Source: JAUQQI01 sp040289115
GTDB lineage: Bacteria; Chloroflexota; Dehalococcoidia; JAUQQI01
Direction: 5' to 3'
Assembly (NCBI GenBank): GCA_040289115.1
Contig: PSKS01000001.1
Coordinates: forward strand, 77,844 to 141,843
DNA: 64,000 bases
A program made the position numbers and the translations under genes. The stretch's first letter is position 1. Each line of letters opens with the position of its first letter. Shown here in pieces: positions 37,813 through 46,382 of this stretch. The notes below the pieces were generated by a model, which had not been told where the DNA came from, did no database searches, and saw only the letters and a list, made by a program, of their open reading frames with translations.

Positions 37813-38346
37813 ATGAGTTTTCTCAGGCGGCGCTGGCGGCTCGTCCTTACCCTGCTGCTGGTCCTGGTGGCCACCGGGGCCGGGGCCTACGCTGTGGCCC
37901 GGCCGACCCTGAGCCGGCTCGCTCGGCCCCTTCCGGAGCTGGCAACCCCCGTTGCCCGCCCGGTTAAGGTTTATGTTTCGGGGGCGGTGGTCCGACCGGG
38001 GGTTTACGAGCTCTCGGGGGCGGACCGGGTCGAGGACGCCATTCGGGCCGCCGGCGGCCCGACCCCGGAGGCCGACCTGGAGCGAATAAACCTGGCCGTG
38101 CGGTTGCGGGATGAGATGCAGGTGCACGTGCCCCGGCGCCTCCCGGCTGGGCAGGTGCGGGTGAGCATCAATACGGCCTCTGCCGCCGAACTGGAGGCCC
38201 TCCCTGGCATTGGCCCGGTTACGGCCGCCCGGATCATCGAGCACCGGACGAAGAACGGCCCCTTTATTCGGATCGAGGACCTTCGGGACCTACGTCTGGT
38301 TTCGGCCGCCACCTTTGAGCGGATAAAGGACCTTATCGAACCTTAA
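37813..38346 (+). CDS. comEA: Competence protein ComEA
   Basis: 177 residues. Membrane-anchored DNA receptor for natural transformation. One N-terminal transmembrane helix (LVLTLLLVLVATGAGAYAVA), an SLBB domain (VKVYVSGAVVRPGVYEL ... RVEDAIRAAGG) and a C-terminal helix-hairpin-helix DNA-binding pair (INTASAAELEALPGIGPVTA; NGPFIRIEDLRD). Its partner comEC lies 540 bp away on the same strand, separated by an opposing membrane-protein gene that overlaps its 3' end by 14 nt. Confidence 0.93.
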   Translation: MSFLRRRWRLVLTLLLVLVATGAGAYAVARPTLSRLARPLPELATPVARPVKVYVSGAVVRPGVYELSGADRVEDAIRAAGGPTPEADLERINLAVRLRDEMQVHVPRRLPAGQVRVSINTASAAELEALPGIGPVTAARIIEHRTKNGPFIRIEDLRDLRLVSAATFERIKDLIEP

Positions 38347-38860
38347 GGAGCGAAAGGATAAAACCGGCCGTAAGGCTCAGGGCGGCCAGGCCGAGCCACC
38401 CGAGAAGCTCAAGGACGGTGCCGGCAAAGACGGGGCTTCCGGCCAGGTACTGACTGTAAGTTAAAATGCCGGCCAGTGCAGTCATTAGGGGAAATCCGGG
38501 CGGCAGGGCGAAGAGGAGGGCCAGGCCGGGTAGGGCTGACCGGACGGCACCCCGGCCCTTAAAAAAGAGGCCGACGGCAGCCGCAACCACGGCGGCCAGG
38601 CCCTCGGCGTAGAGGGCAACCTGGCCGAAGAAGCGGACTACGGCCACCGAGATGTCGTCGATGCGCTGGGTGCCGCCGGTTTCAGCAAACTGGGTAGACT
38701 GGGCTACGGCCCCCACCAGCCAGAAATAGCCGATGAAGAAAAAGAAGGCCCAGACAAGGCCAACCCCAACCAGCCGCTGCCACCAGGGGCGCCCCGGGGC
38801 CACGGCCAGAAAGAGGCCGATGCCGAACCCCAGACCCGACCACGCGCTTAGGCATCCCAT
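38333..38860 (-). CDS. Hypothetical polytopic membrane protein
   Basis: 175 residues with about four hydrophobic helices (GLGFGIGLFLAVA; LVGVGLVWAFFFFIGYFWLVG; AEGLAAVVAAAVGLFF; LGLAALSLTAGFILSLL). Composition resembles a Yip1-like domain, but I see no diagnostic motif. The ATG at 38860 follows directly after a GC-rich stretch shared with the comEC start region; the longer frame to 39115 is antisense to comEC. It sits between comEA and comEC on the opposite strand. Confidence 0.6.
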   Translation of the reverse strand: MGCLSAWSGLGFGIGLFLAVAPGRPWWQRLVGVGLVWAFFFFIGYFWLVGAVAQSTQFAETGGTQRIDDISVAVVRFFGQVALYAEGLAAVVAAAVGLFFKGRGAVRSALPGLALLFALPPGFPLMTALAGILTYSQYLAGSPVFAGTVLELLGWLGLAALSLTAGFILSLLKVR

Positions 38861-38888
38861 CCTCGCCAAAGGATTATAGGGCGGGGCG

Positions 38889-40991
38889 GTGGGACCCGGC
38901 GTCGGGGCCATTCTCGGGGCCTGGACTTCGGCCTGGGCGGACGGGACCGCCGGGGTCGTAATCGCCCTGGCCGGCCTGGGTATCATCGTGCTCAACCGGG
39001 CCTTCTGGGTCCGGCAGGCAGGCCTGGGGCTTGTGGTCTGGGGGCTCCTCTGGGGCCGCATCGCCTTCGGCCCGGTTCCGGACCCCGGCTGGCCGGCAAC
39101 CGCCGCCGACGGCACCCGGACCGTCCTGGAAGGGACGGTTCTTGGGGAGCCGGCCGGCCGGGCCGCCGGGCAGGAGGTTTGGCTGGAACTGACCGGCCGC
39201 CGGTCCGCCCTAGGCTGGGAGCCGGCCGCCGGGCGGGTTGTTGTCCGGACGGCCTACGCCGGGCCTCTTTTGCCCGGCGACCGGGTGGTTATTAGCGGAA
39301 CCCTCCGCCTAGCGGGCCGGAGTCCCGACTTTGACTACCGGGCCTGGCTTGCCGCCCGTGGTGTAAGCCGGGTTATTTACGACGGGAAGGTCTTGGCGGT
39401 CGAGCCGGGCCAGTCTCTGGAAACCGTGGCGGGGCGGGTGCGCCGCTGGCTCGGGGCAAACCTGCGAAGCCGGCTCCCTCCGGATGAGGCGGCCTTGGCT
39501 GAGGGGCTGCTCTTGGGCCTCCGGTCCGGCCTTTCGGCGGAGGCTCGGGAGGCCTTCAACCGCACCGGCACAACTCACATCCTGGTGGTTTCGGGCTACA
39601 ACGTGGCGGTGGTGGGGGCGGTTTTCTTAACTGCCGGCCGGCTGGTGGTTGGGGGCTGGGGGTGGCTTTGGGGGTTGGCCGGAGTAGGCCTCTACTTCGG
39701 GCTGGTGGGCCCGAGCCCACCTACCATCCGGGCGGCCATCATGGGGATGCTGGCCCTGGTGGGGATGGGGTTGGGGCGCCCGGCCTGGCCGGCCAACGGG
39801 CTGGGCTTGGCCATTGCGGCGATGCTTCTGGTCGAGCCGGGGCTTCTGGCTGACCTGAGCTTTCAGCTGAGCGTGCTTGCCACCGCAGGCATCATCTTCC
39901 TGGTGCCGGTGATGCAGGGGTGGTACCTGCCCCGGCTGGCAGCCGCAACCCGGCCGGGCCTCATCCGTCGGGCGGTTTTGGGGGCGGCGGATGTGGCGGC
40001 GGTTATTGCCGCTGCCTGGGCCGCCACTGCCCCCGTGATTCTGGCCGGTTTTCGGGTCATCTCGCCGGTGGCGATCCCCGTCAACTTGCTCATCGCCCCG
40101 GCGGTGCCCCCAGCCCTTTTCGGGTCGGCTCTGCTGGCCCTGGCCGGTCCCCTGGGGCCCCTGGCCGACCTGCTGGCCGGGGCCGTGGGGATTCCCTTAG
40201 GGTTTATCCTGAGGGTTGTTTGGGCCTTCGCCAGGCTTCCGGGGGCGGCGGTGGGGGTCGGACCCTGGGGCAAGGTGGAGGCGGCCCTCTGGCTGGGGGC
40301 CCTGGGGGCGCTGGCCTTCGGCCCGAGCCGGCGGGTGCTCGTTCGCACCTGGCCGCTGGGGCCAGCCTGCATGCTGGCCGGGGCCTTGCTGTCCGCCGCC
40401 CTCCTCCCCACCCCGGCCCGCCTGGACCTTTACGACCTGGGCGGCCGTCGGCTGCTGCTGGCCGAGACTTCCGACGGCCGGGTCCTCATCGGGTCAACCC
40501 GGGCTCCTGGTAGCCTGGTCCGGACCCTGATAAATCGACTCCCGGCCTGGGACCGCTACCTGGACCTGGTCGTCTGGACGGATCCGGGCCTGCCCCCGGC
40601 CGAGGCGATTTCGGCCCTGGGCCGGGAGTTCAAACTGGGCCGGGTGCTGGCCCCGGATGACCTGGCCGACCGGCCCGAGGTGGGGCTGGGTAAATCGCTC
40701 AGGCTGCGGGCCTATCCCGGGCCCAGGGGTCCGGCTGCCTGGGTGGTGGTAACGGTGGGGGAAGCCGACGTCGCCCTGGGCTTAGGGGAAGCTATGGCGG
40801 AGCTGCCGGAAGAGGTCGTCGGGGCCGAACTTGTGGTCCCTGGGGATGCCGGGAACGGCTGGGAAGTGGGCCTTAAAGGCTACGTGGTGGGAACCGAGGG
40901 AGGCGGAGGCGAGGGCTATTTGGTCCTGCCGGCGGGCGGCCGGCTCACTTTCTGGACCGACGGCCAAACGGTCTGGCCCGCCGGAGATTAG
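38889..40991 (+). CDS. comEC: DNA internalization-related competence protein ComEC/Rec2
   Basis: 700 residues. Forms the inner-membrane channel for transforming single-stranded DNA. Seen: N-terminal helices, an OB-fold domain (TVLEGTVLGEPAGRAAGQ), the competence domain with GLRSGLSAEAREAFNRTGTTHILVVSGYNVAVV as consecutive motifs, and many transmembrane helices. The C-terminal part keeps the outline of the metallo-beta-lactamase domain (LDLYDLGGRRLLLAETSDGRVLI) but the HxHxDH metal motif is missing: the equivalent strand reads DLVVWTDPGLPPAEA. So the nuclease-like domain is likely inactive. GTG start; no better ATG was found. Confidence 0.92.
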   Translation: MGPGVGAILGAWTSAWADGTAGVVIALAGLGIIVLNRAFWVRQAGLGLVVWGLLWGRIAFGPVPDPGWPATAADGTRTVLEGTVLGEPAGRAAGQEVWLELTGRRSALGWEPAAGRVVVRTAYAGPLLPGDRVVISGTLRLAGRSPDFDYRAWLAARGVSRVIYDGKVLAVEPGQSLETVAGRVRRWLGANLRSRLPPDEAALAEGLLLGLRSGLSAEAREAFNRTGTTHILVVSGYNVAVVGAVFLTAGRLVVGGWGWLWGLAGVGLYFGLVGPSPPTIRAAIMGMLALVGMGLGRPAWPANGLGLAIAAMLLVEPGLLADLSFQLSVLATAGIIFLVPVMQGWYLPRLAAATRPGLIRRAVLGAADVAAVIAAAWAATAPVILAGFRVISPVAIPVNLLIAPAVPPALFGSALLALAGPLGPLADLLAGAVGIPLGFILRVVWAFARLPGAAVGVGPWGKVEAALWLGALGALAFGPSRRVLVRTWPLGPACMLAGALLSAALLPTPARLDLYDLGGRRLLLAETSDGRVLIGSTRAPGSLVRTLINRLPAWDRYLDLVVWTDPGLPPAEAISALGREFKLGRVLAPDDLADRPEVGLGKSLRLRAYPGPRGPAAWVVVTVGEADVALGLGEAMAELPEEVVGAELVVPGDAGNGWEVGLKGYVVGTEGGGGEGYLVLPAGGRLTFWTDGQTVWPAGD

Positions 40992-41785
40992 CCGGCAGTG
41001 ACGTTTTTTAAAACTTCTCGGGCGGCGAGGAGGCTTTCATAGGTTAGGCGGACCCTGGCGACCCACTCATTGAGGGTGATGCGAGCCTCGGCCCAGGCCG
41101 CCGCCGACCCCACGGCCGCCACCTCCTCCGGATAGTAGTCGGCCGTCTCAAATTCCAGGCCCTCCACGGCCGCGAACCCAATCCGGAAACCGGCCACCGC
41201 CGCCAGCACAGGCCACTCTAAGTCGGTGGCGTTGCTTTCGGCCCGGGACTGGCCCACCAGGTGGGCCGCCACCTCCCGGCTCAGGCCCACCGAACCGGCC
41301 GTAAAGTCGCAGTCCCCAATGTCCGGGTTGAACCGCCGGAGCAGCGCCGTGCCCACCCGGTTGGTTATCGCTTCGGTGAGCCGCTGGCACTCCGGATGCG
41401 TCCCGAATGCCCGCTCCGTCCGCCCAATAACCAGGTAATCGTGACCGGGAATGAGCCTGACCGTCCGAACAAGCTCCTCACGGTGGGTCCGCCACCAGTG
41501 CAGCAGCCGGTCCAGGTCGCAGTAGTGAAAGTAGTCGGCCGGTCCCTCCAGGGCCAGCCTGAGGGCCTGGCGCCGGGCAACCCCGATGGCCCGGTTGGCA
41601 GTGTCCCGTCGGACCGGTCCCAACCGCCCCAGGAGGCTCACCGTTTCGTCGGCGGTTTCTGGGCTGGCAGTCCCCCAGACGCCCCGGTAGGGCAGCACCA
41701 GGCGCGGCAGCAGGCCTTTTAAAACCCGGCCGATGCGAAACTCGGGGTCATGAACGGTGTAAACCAGCCCGACCTCTAAAGCCAT
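40988..41785 (-). CDS. Conserved protein with nucleotide-sugar-transferase-like features
   Basis: 265 residues, no signal peptide. Seen: GLVYTVHDPEFRIGR at the start, ANRAIGVARRQALRLALE, then YFHYCDLDRLLHWW with a DxD-like CDLDR, HDYLVIGRTERAFGTHPECQ and TEAITNRVG. The order of strand, helix and Asp-x-Asp suggests a GT-A-type glycosyltransferase fold, but I do not recognise the family and the role is open. ATG 41785 is chosen by the natural N-terminus; the frame to 41848 overlaps the upstream promoter region. It overlaps the comEC stop by 4 nt, convergently. Confidence 0.55.
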   Translation of the reverse strand: MALEVGLVYTVHDPEFRIGRVLKGLLPRLVLPYRGVWGTASPETADETVSLLGRLGPVRRDTANRAIGVARRQALRLALEGPADYFHYCDLDRLLHWWRTHREELVRTVRLIPGHDYLVIGRTERAFGTHPECQRLTEAITNRVGTALLRRFNPDIGDCDFTAGSVGLSREVAAHLVGQSRAESNATDLEWPVLAAVAGFRIGFAAVEGLEFETADYYPEEVAAVGSAAAWAEARITLNEWVARVRLTYESLLAAREVLKNVTAG

Positions 41786-41846
41786 CGGCAAATAGAATAG
41801 CAGAGCGGGCCCCGGACCTGATAAGCTTTTGCGGAGGCAGCTTGGC

Positions 41847-42740
41847 ATGACAACCGGAAAACCACGTCCGCTAATTGGGGCCCACGTTTCGGTGGCCGGT
41901 GGCCTGGCCAGAGTGGTCGACCGGGCCCTGGAACTTGGCGCCGAAACCGTTCAGTTCTTCTTGAGCCCACCCCAGACCTGGCGGTTTAACCCGCCTAAGC
42001 CCGAAGACTGCGCCGCCTTTGTCAAACGCCGGGCTGAGGCCAGCCTCGGCCCCGTTTACCTGCACGCCATCTACCTGGTGAACCTAGCCGGCCCCGACCA
42101 GACCATCCTGGCCCGGTCCATCGAGTCCCTGGTCCAGTATCTGCGGGTTGGGGCAGCCATCGGGGCCGAGGGGGTTATCGTCCACCTGGGCAGCGCCCGG
42201 GGCCGGCCCCTGGCCGAGGCCAAGGCCCAGGTTGCGGCCGCCATCGGCCGGATCTTAAGCGAGGCTCCCGCCGGGCCGGCCCTCATCCTGGAACATAGCG
42301 CCGGTATGGGTGAGTCGGTTGGTCACCGGTTTGAGGACCTGGCCGATATTCTTGAAGCTTCGGGGGCGCCGGACCGGGTCAAAATCTGCCTGGACACCGC
42401 CCACCTTTTCGCCGCCGGCTACCCAGTGGCCGAACCCGAGGGCCTGGGCCGCACCCTGGATGAGTTCGACCGCCTGATTGGCCTCGGCCGGCTGGTGGTG
42501 GTCCACGCCAACGACTCGAAGGTCCCTTTTAACTCTGGGGTTGACCGCCACGAAAATATCGGCGACGGCCACATCGGCCTGGCGGGCTTTCGGGCGATCC
42601 TGGGGGAACCACGGCTGCGGGAGTTGCCCTTTATCTTGGAAGTTCCCGGGCTGGACAATAAGGGCCCCGACCGGCAGAACGTCGAGCGGCTCAAGCGCCT
42701 GCGGGCCGAGGCTGCCGCCCGGCCGGGAACCTCGGCTTAG
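41847..42740 (+). CDS. nfo: Endonuclease IV (AP endonuclease)
   Basis: Cleaves DNA at abasic sites in base-excision repair. 297 residues. Seen: IGAHVSVAGGL, VIVHLGS, ALILEHSAGMG (usual LENTAGQG altered), VKICLDTAHLFAAGY, VVVHANDSKVPFNSGVDRHENIG (read as two linked motifs) and FILEVPGLD, which supply the three-zinc site. The ATG at 41847 lies 8 nt after GGAGG. The 3' end overlaps rlmB on the opposite strand by 50 nt. Confidence 0.94.
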   Translation: MTTGKPRPLIGAHVSVAGGLARVVDRALELGAETVQFFLSPPQTWRFNPPKPEDCAAFVKRRAEASLGPVYLHAIYLVNLAGPDQTILARSIESLVQYLRVGAAIGAEGVIVHLGSARGRPLAEAKAQVAAAIGRILSEAPAGPALILEHSAGMGESVGHRFEDLADILEASGAPDRVKICLDTAHLFAAGYPVAEPEGLGRTLDEFDRLIGLGRLVVVHANDSKVPFNSGVDRHENIGDGHIGLAGFRAILGEPRLRELPFILEVPGLDNKGPDRQNVERLKRLRAEAAARPGTSA

Positions 42741-43479
42741 GCAGGACGCCGCCGCGCATCAGGTAGGCGTAATAGAGGACCACTGCCCCGGCCACCCCGA
42801 CGTTTAAAGAGTTGACGTGGCCCCCCATCGGAATGTGGACCACCCGGTCGCAGCGGTCCCGAACAACCTGCCCCAGACCCGTCCCCTCCCCGCCCAAAAC
42901 TATCGCCGTGGGCAGGGTGTAATCGACGGCATAGAAAGGCTCGGGGCCGTCGGCCTCTAGGCCGATGACCCACACCCCACGGTGCTTCAGCCACTCCAAT
43001 GCCCGGCCCAGGTTGGTAACTCGGGCAACCGGCACGTATTCTACCGCTCCGGCTGAGGCCTTTTCGACGGCCGCTGTCACCCGAGCCGCCCGGTGCCGGG
43101 GAATTATCACCCCGTGGCAGCCGACGGCGTCGGCCGTCCGGATGATGGACCCCAGGTTCTGCGGGTCCTGCACCGAGTGGAGGGCCAGCAGCAGGGGCGG
43201 CTCGGCCCTTTTGGCCGCCCCGTCCAGCAGGTCGGCCAGGTCGGCGTACTTGAACTCCCGGACCTCGGCCACTACCCCCTGGTGGTGGCGAGTGAACCGG
43301 TCCAGTTCCGCCCGGTCGACGTACTCGACCGGAACACCCCGGGCGGCCGCCAGCTCCAGGATCTGCCGGATGGGCCGCGCCGGCGAAACCCCCTCGGCCA
43401 GGAGAACCCGCCGCACCCGGCTCCCCGCCCGGAGGGCCTCCAGGACGGGATTTCGGCCCCAAATCCTCTCAACCACCAC
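42691..43479 (-). CDS. rlmB: 23S rRNA/tRNA 2'-O-methyltransferase, TrmH (SpoU) family, RlmB-like
   Basis: 262 residues. N-terminal substrate-binding domain (GRNPVLEALRAGSRVRRVLLAE) and C-terminal SPOUT knot with its three motifs: LGSIIRTADAVGCHGVIIP, AIVLGGEGTGL, and VHIPMGGHVNSLNVGVAGAVV. In bacteria with this gene order it methylates G2251-type positions of 23S rRNA (Gm). Start overlaps the cysS stop by 11 nt, so it is translationally coupled to cysS. Confidence 0.93.
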   Translation of the reverse strand: MVVERIWGRNPVLEALRAGSRVRRVLLAEGVSPARPIRQILELAAARGVPVEYVDRAELDRFTRHHQGVVAEVREFKYADLADLLDGAAKRAEPPLLLALHSVQDPQNLGSIIRTADAVGCHGVIIPRHRAARVTAAVEKASAGAVEYVPVARVTNLGRALEWLKHRGVWVIGLEADGPEPFYAVDYTLPTAIVLGGEGTGLGQVVRDRCDRVVHIPMGGHVNSLNVGVAGAVVLYYAYLMRGGVLPKPRFPAGRQPRPAGA

Positions 43480-44839
43480 GGCCCACCCGCCAGACCGTAC
43501 CCTGGGGTGTGTCCTCCAGGATAATGCCCAGCTCCCGAAGCCGCTCCCGAATCCGGTCGGAAAGGTCGAAAAGCCGGCGGCTCCGAAGCTCCGACCGCAC
43601 CTCGACCAGCAGGTCGATGAAGGGCTTTGCAGCCAGCTCGGCCGCCGGGGCCTCCAGCCGCAGGCCTAGCACCCCGGCCAGCTCCAGCAGCACCTCCTGG
43701 GCCGGCCGGACTTCCTGGCCGGCCTCTCGGGCCCGGTTTATCTCCCGGGCCAGGTCGAAGATGGCCGCCAGGGCTTCGGGGGTGTTAAGGTCAGCGTCCA
43801 TCGCCTCGACGAACCGGACCCGGAACCGGTCGGGGTCGAAGTCCAGGGGGCCCCTGCCCCGGGCCGGCTCCCGGGCGGCGAACCGCAGCCGCTCGGCACC
43901 CCGGGTGGCCGCCTGGATGGCCTCCTCCGTGAACAGCAGGGGCCGGCGGTAATGGCTGCTCAGAATGAAGACCCGCAGGCCGTCGGCTGAGTATCTTTCC
44001 AGGGCCTCCCGAACCGTGATTAGATTCCCCAGGGACTTGCTCATCTTCTCGCCGCCAAGCTGGAGCAGGCCGTTGTGGACCCAGTACCGGACGAAGGGTA
44101 CGTGGCCCGTCAGGGCCTCGCTCTGGGCCCGCTCATTCTCGTGGTGGGGAAAGATCAGGTCCTGGCCGCCCCCGTGAATATCCAACTCATCCCCCAGGTA
44201 CTTGCGGCTCATCACCGAGCACTCGATGTGCCAGCCCGGCCGTCCCGGCCCCCAGGGGCTCTCCCAGGCCGGCTCCCCAGGTCGGGCCGCCTTCCAGAGG
44301 GCGAAATCTAAGGGGTCAGCCTTGTCACCTTCGGCCTCAACCCGGGCGCCGGCCAGCATCTCGTCCGGCCGGCGGTGACTGAGCTCCCCGTAGCGGGGGT
44401 ACTTGCGGACGCTGAAATAAACATTGCCTGCGGGGGTGGCATAGGCAAAGCCTTTTCCGACCAGTATTTTTATTGCCTCGATGATATCGGGGACCTCTTG
44501 GGTTACCCGCGGGTAAACGTGGGCCCGGGCAATATTGAGGTCGTCCATGTCCCGGAAGAACTCGGCGATGTATCTTTCGGCCAGGTCGAAGGGACTTATC
44601 CCCAGCTGCCGGGCCCGGGCGATAATCTTGTCGTCGATATCCGTAAAGTTCTGGACATGCCTTACCTGGTAGCCCCGGTATTCCAGGTACCGGCGGAGCA
44701 CGTCGAAAACCACGTAGCTCATGGCGTGGCCGATGTGGGCCGAATCGTAGGGCGTCGGCCCGCAGACATACATTTTGACCGGGCTTCCGCCGGGAATAAA
44801 CTCCTCTTGGCGGCCGGTAAGGGTGTTGGTCAGTCGCAT
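43469..44839 (-). CDS. cysS: Cysteinyl-tRNA synthetase
   Basis: 456 residues. Class I synthetase charging tRNA-Cys. Seen: the zinc Cys in VCGPTPYDSAHIGHAMSY which also carries the HIGH motif, WHIECSVMSRKYLG and FPHHENERAQSEA (more zinc ligands), and the KMSKS loop GEKMSKSLGN. The C-terminal helical domain is normal. It overlaps cysE by 10 nt upstream and rlmB by 11 nt downstream. Confidence 0.96.
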   Translation of the reverse strand: MRLTNTLTGRQEEFIPGGSPVKMYVCGPTPYDSAHIGHAMSYVVFDVLRRYLEYRGYQVRHVQNFTDIDDKIIARARQLGISPFDLAERYIAEFFRDMDDLNIARAHVYPRVTQEVPDIIEAIKILVGKGFAYATPAGNVYFSVRKYPRYGELSHRRPDEMLAGARVEAEGDKADPLDFALWKAARPGEPAWESPWGPGRPGWHIECSVMSRKYLGDELDIHGGGQDLIFPHHENERAQSEALTGHVPFVRYWVHNGLLQLGGEKMSKSLGNLITVREALERYSADGLRVFILSSHYRRPLLFTEEAIQAATRGAERLRFAAREPARGRGPLDFDPDRFRVRFVEAMDADLNTPEALAAIFDLAREINRAREAGQEVRPAQEVLLELAGVLGLRLEAPAAELAAKPFIDLLVEVRSELRSRRLFDLSDRIRERLRELGIILEDTPQGTVWRVGRGG

Positions 44840-45492
44840 ATTCGGGCCTCCTGGTGCCTGGCCTCCAGCTCGGCCAGCCGCCGCTCCAGCTCGGCCACTC
44901 GGGCCTGCAGCTCCCGGACGGCGTCGGCCACCGGGTCCGGTGGGCGATAAACCTCGCCGGTTTCGGGGTCGTGGATGGCTACCACGCGGCCCGGCACCCC
45001 GATGACGGTGGCGTTGGGGGGCACCGACTGCACGACCACGGCCCCGGCCCCAACCCGGGCGTTATCCCCGACGGTAATAGGCCCCAGCAGGACGGCCCCG
45101 GCCCCGACCACCACGTTGTTGCCCAGGGTTGGGTGGCGTTTAACCCGCTCCCGGCTCACCCCGCCCAGGGTGACCCCTTGGTAAAGGGTGCAGTTGTCGC
45201 CAATTTCGGCCGTCTCCCCGATCACCACCCCCATGCCGTGGTCGATAAAGAGGCCCTCGCCGATCTTGGCGCCAGGGTGGATTTCGATGCCGGTTAAAAA
45301 CCGGTTAATGTGGGAAATGACCCGGGGCAGGACGGGGATCCCCAGGTTCCAGAGAAAGTGGGCCAGCCGATGGATCTGGCGGGCATGGAACCCCGGGTAA
45401 GCCAGGACCACCTCCCAGACGTTCCGTGCGGCCGGGTCCCGCTCTAGGGCCGCCTCAATATCCCGCTTGATGCTTTTAATAAGGCGTAGCAT
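44830..45492 (-). CDS. cysE: Serine O-acetyltransferase
   Basis: 220 residues. Acetylates serine, the first step of cysteine synthesis. Seen: SIKRDIEAALERDPAARN, the left-handed beta-helix of hexapeptide repeats (IEIHPGAKIGEGLFIDHGMG; NCTLYQGVTLGG) with catalytic His in IDHGMG, and a C-terminal coiled coil (VRELQARVAELERRLAELEA). The ATG at 45492 is chosen since GAAGGGGGG precedes it. A 32-bp perfect inverted repeat lies in the leader. It supplies cysteine for the next gene's product, CysS. Confidence 0.95.
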   Translation of the reverse strand: MLRLIKSIKRDIEAALERDPAARNVWEVVLAYPGFHARQIHRLAHFLWNLGIPVLPRVISHINRFLTGIEIHPGAKIGEGLFIDHGMGVVIGETAEIGDNCTLYQGVTLGGVSRERVKRHPTLGNNVVVGAGAVLLGPITVGDNARVGAGAVVVQSVPPNATVIGVPGRVVAIHDPETGEVYRPPDPVADAVRELQARVAELERRLAELEARHQEARICD

Positions 45493-45541
45493 GCCGTCCG
45501 TCCCCCCTTCCGTGCGGCTTGACCGAACAACCGGCGGGCAC

Positions 45542-45573
45542 GGGGTACCATCCCCGGCCGGGGATGGTACCCC
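45542..45573. repeat. 32-bp perfect inverted repeat in the ispF-cysE spacer
   Basis: Two 16-bp arms, GGGGTACCATCCCCGG and CCGGGGATGGTACCCC, meet with no spacer. As RNA it would form a very stable hairpin about 50-80 nt before the cysE start. There is no T-run behind it on either strand. The minus strand reads GGGATGGTACCCCG, close to but not equal to the T-box motif GGGTGGTACCGCG. Confidence 0.9.
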
Positions 45574-45649
45574 TAAGGACAGACGCAGGTGAGGGCAGTT
45601 GCGAGGCCTAAGAAAAAGCGGAAAGCCGGCCGGCGCCTGTAGACGGGCC

Positions 45650-46129
45650 TCACCTTGAAACCTCCAGCAGAACCACCGCCAGGGCGGCGATACCCTCGCC
45701 GCGGCCCACAAAGCCGAGCCGCTCGTTGGTCGTGGCCTTCAAGTTGACGGCCCCAGTGTCGATTCCAAGGGTTCGGGCAATCAGACCTTTCATCTCACCG
45801 AAAAACGGGGCCAGCTTCGGTGCCTCGGCCACCACCACCGCGTCGACGTTTACCGGCCGGAAACCGGCTGAACGGAGCAGGTCCTGGACCCGGCCCAGCA
45901 GCTCGAGGCTGCTAACGCCCCGCAGACTTTCGTCTTCCGTTGGAAAGTATACGCCAATATCCCCCAGACCTGCCGCCCCGAGGCAGGCGTCCATGATGGC
46001 GTGCAGGAGGACGTCGCCGTCGCTGTGACCCTCGAGGCCGAGGCCAAAGGGCACCTCGACCCCCCCAATGACCAGCCGCCGGCCCGGCACCAGCCGGTGG
46101 ACATCATACCCTAAGCCAATTTTATACAT
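45650..46129 (-). CDS. ispF: 2-C-methyl-D-erythritol 2,4-cyclodiphosphate synthase
   Basis: 159 residues, full length. MEP-pathway cyclase for isoprenoid precursors. Seen: the zinc-site N-terminus GLGYDVHRLVPG, GLEGHSDGDVLLHAIMDACLGA, GDIGVYFPTED, NLKATTNERLGFVGRGEGIAA. It is separated from ispD, the enzyme two steps earlier, by an unusual 253-nt spacer although the two are on the same strand. Confidence 0.96.
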   Translation of the reverse strand: MYKIGLGYDVHRLVPGRRLVIGGVEVPFGLGLEGHSDGDVLLHAIMDACLGAAGLGDIGVYFPTEDESLRGVSSLELLGRVQDLLRSAGFRPVNVDAVVVAEAPKLAPFFGEMKGLIARTLGIDTGAVNLKATTNERLGFVGRGEGIAALAVVLLEVSR

Positions 46130-46382
46130 TTTATTCAGAAAACCGTTTGCAATTAGCTACCGGATCCTGACGCCTTGAATATGAAAGTTTCAAGTTCTGC
46201 TATACGCGCCGGTTTAACCAAGGCTTTGGTGAGTGCTATAATTTTGTTTCAAAACAAGCTTGCGAACCGCATCGCGGACGGTTCTTGATGGGGAGGATCA
46301 AACTTCCACTCGGCTCTGTGCCGGTCGATGCGGCGGTTTGCTTCGGCCTGGCAGGCCGGCCAGGCGCGGCCAGATTTCCGGT
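46130..46382. other. Structured spacer between ispD and ispF
   Basis: Plus-strand bases 46262-46274 (GCGAACCGCATCG) pair with 46326-46341 (CGATGCGG, 3-nt bulge, TTTGC) to give about 13 bp enclosing smaller hairpins such as TTGAT/ATCAA. A TATAAT lies at 46237-46242 with TTTAAC at about 46213-46218, 18 bp upstream, as a possible plus-strand promoter. A second stem (GCCTGGC/GCCAGGC) lies near 46350-46373. It could hold a small RNA or a leader element of ispF; no known family was recognised. Confidence 0.35.

Noticed and set aside
45493..45649. T-box riboswitch upstream of cysE
   Set aside because: The minus strand has GGGATGGTACCCCG, similar to the T-box motif, but the leader of about 157 nt has no room for stem I with a specifier loop, and there is no terminator T-run.
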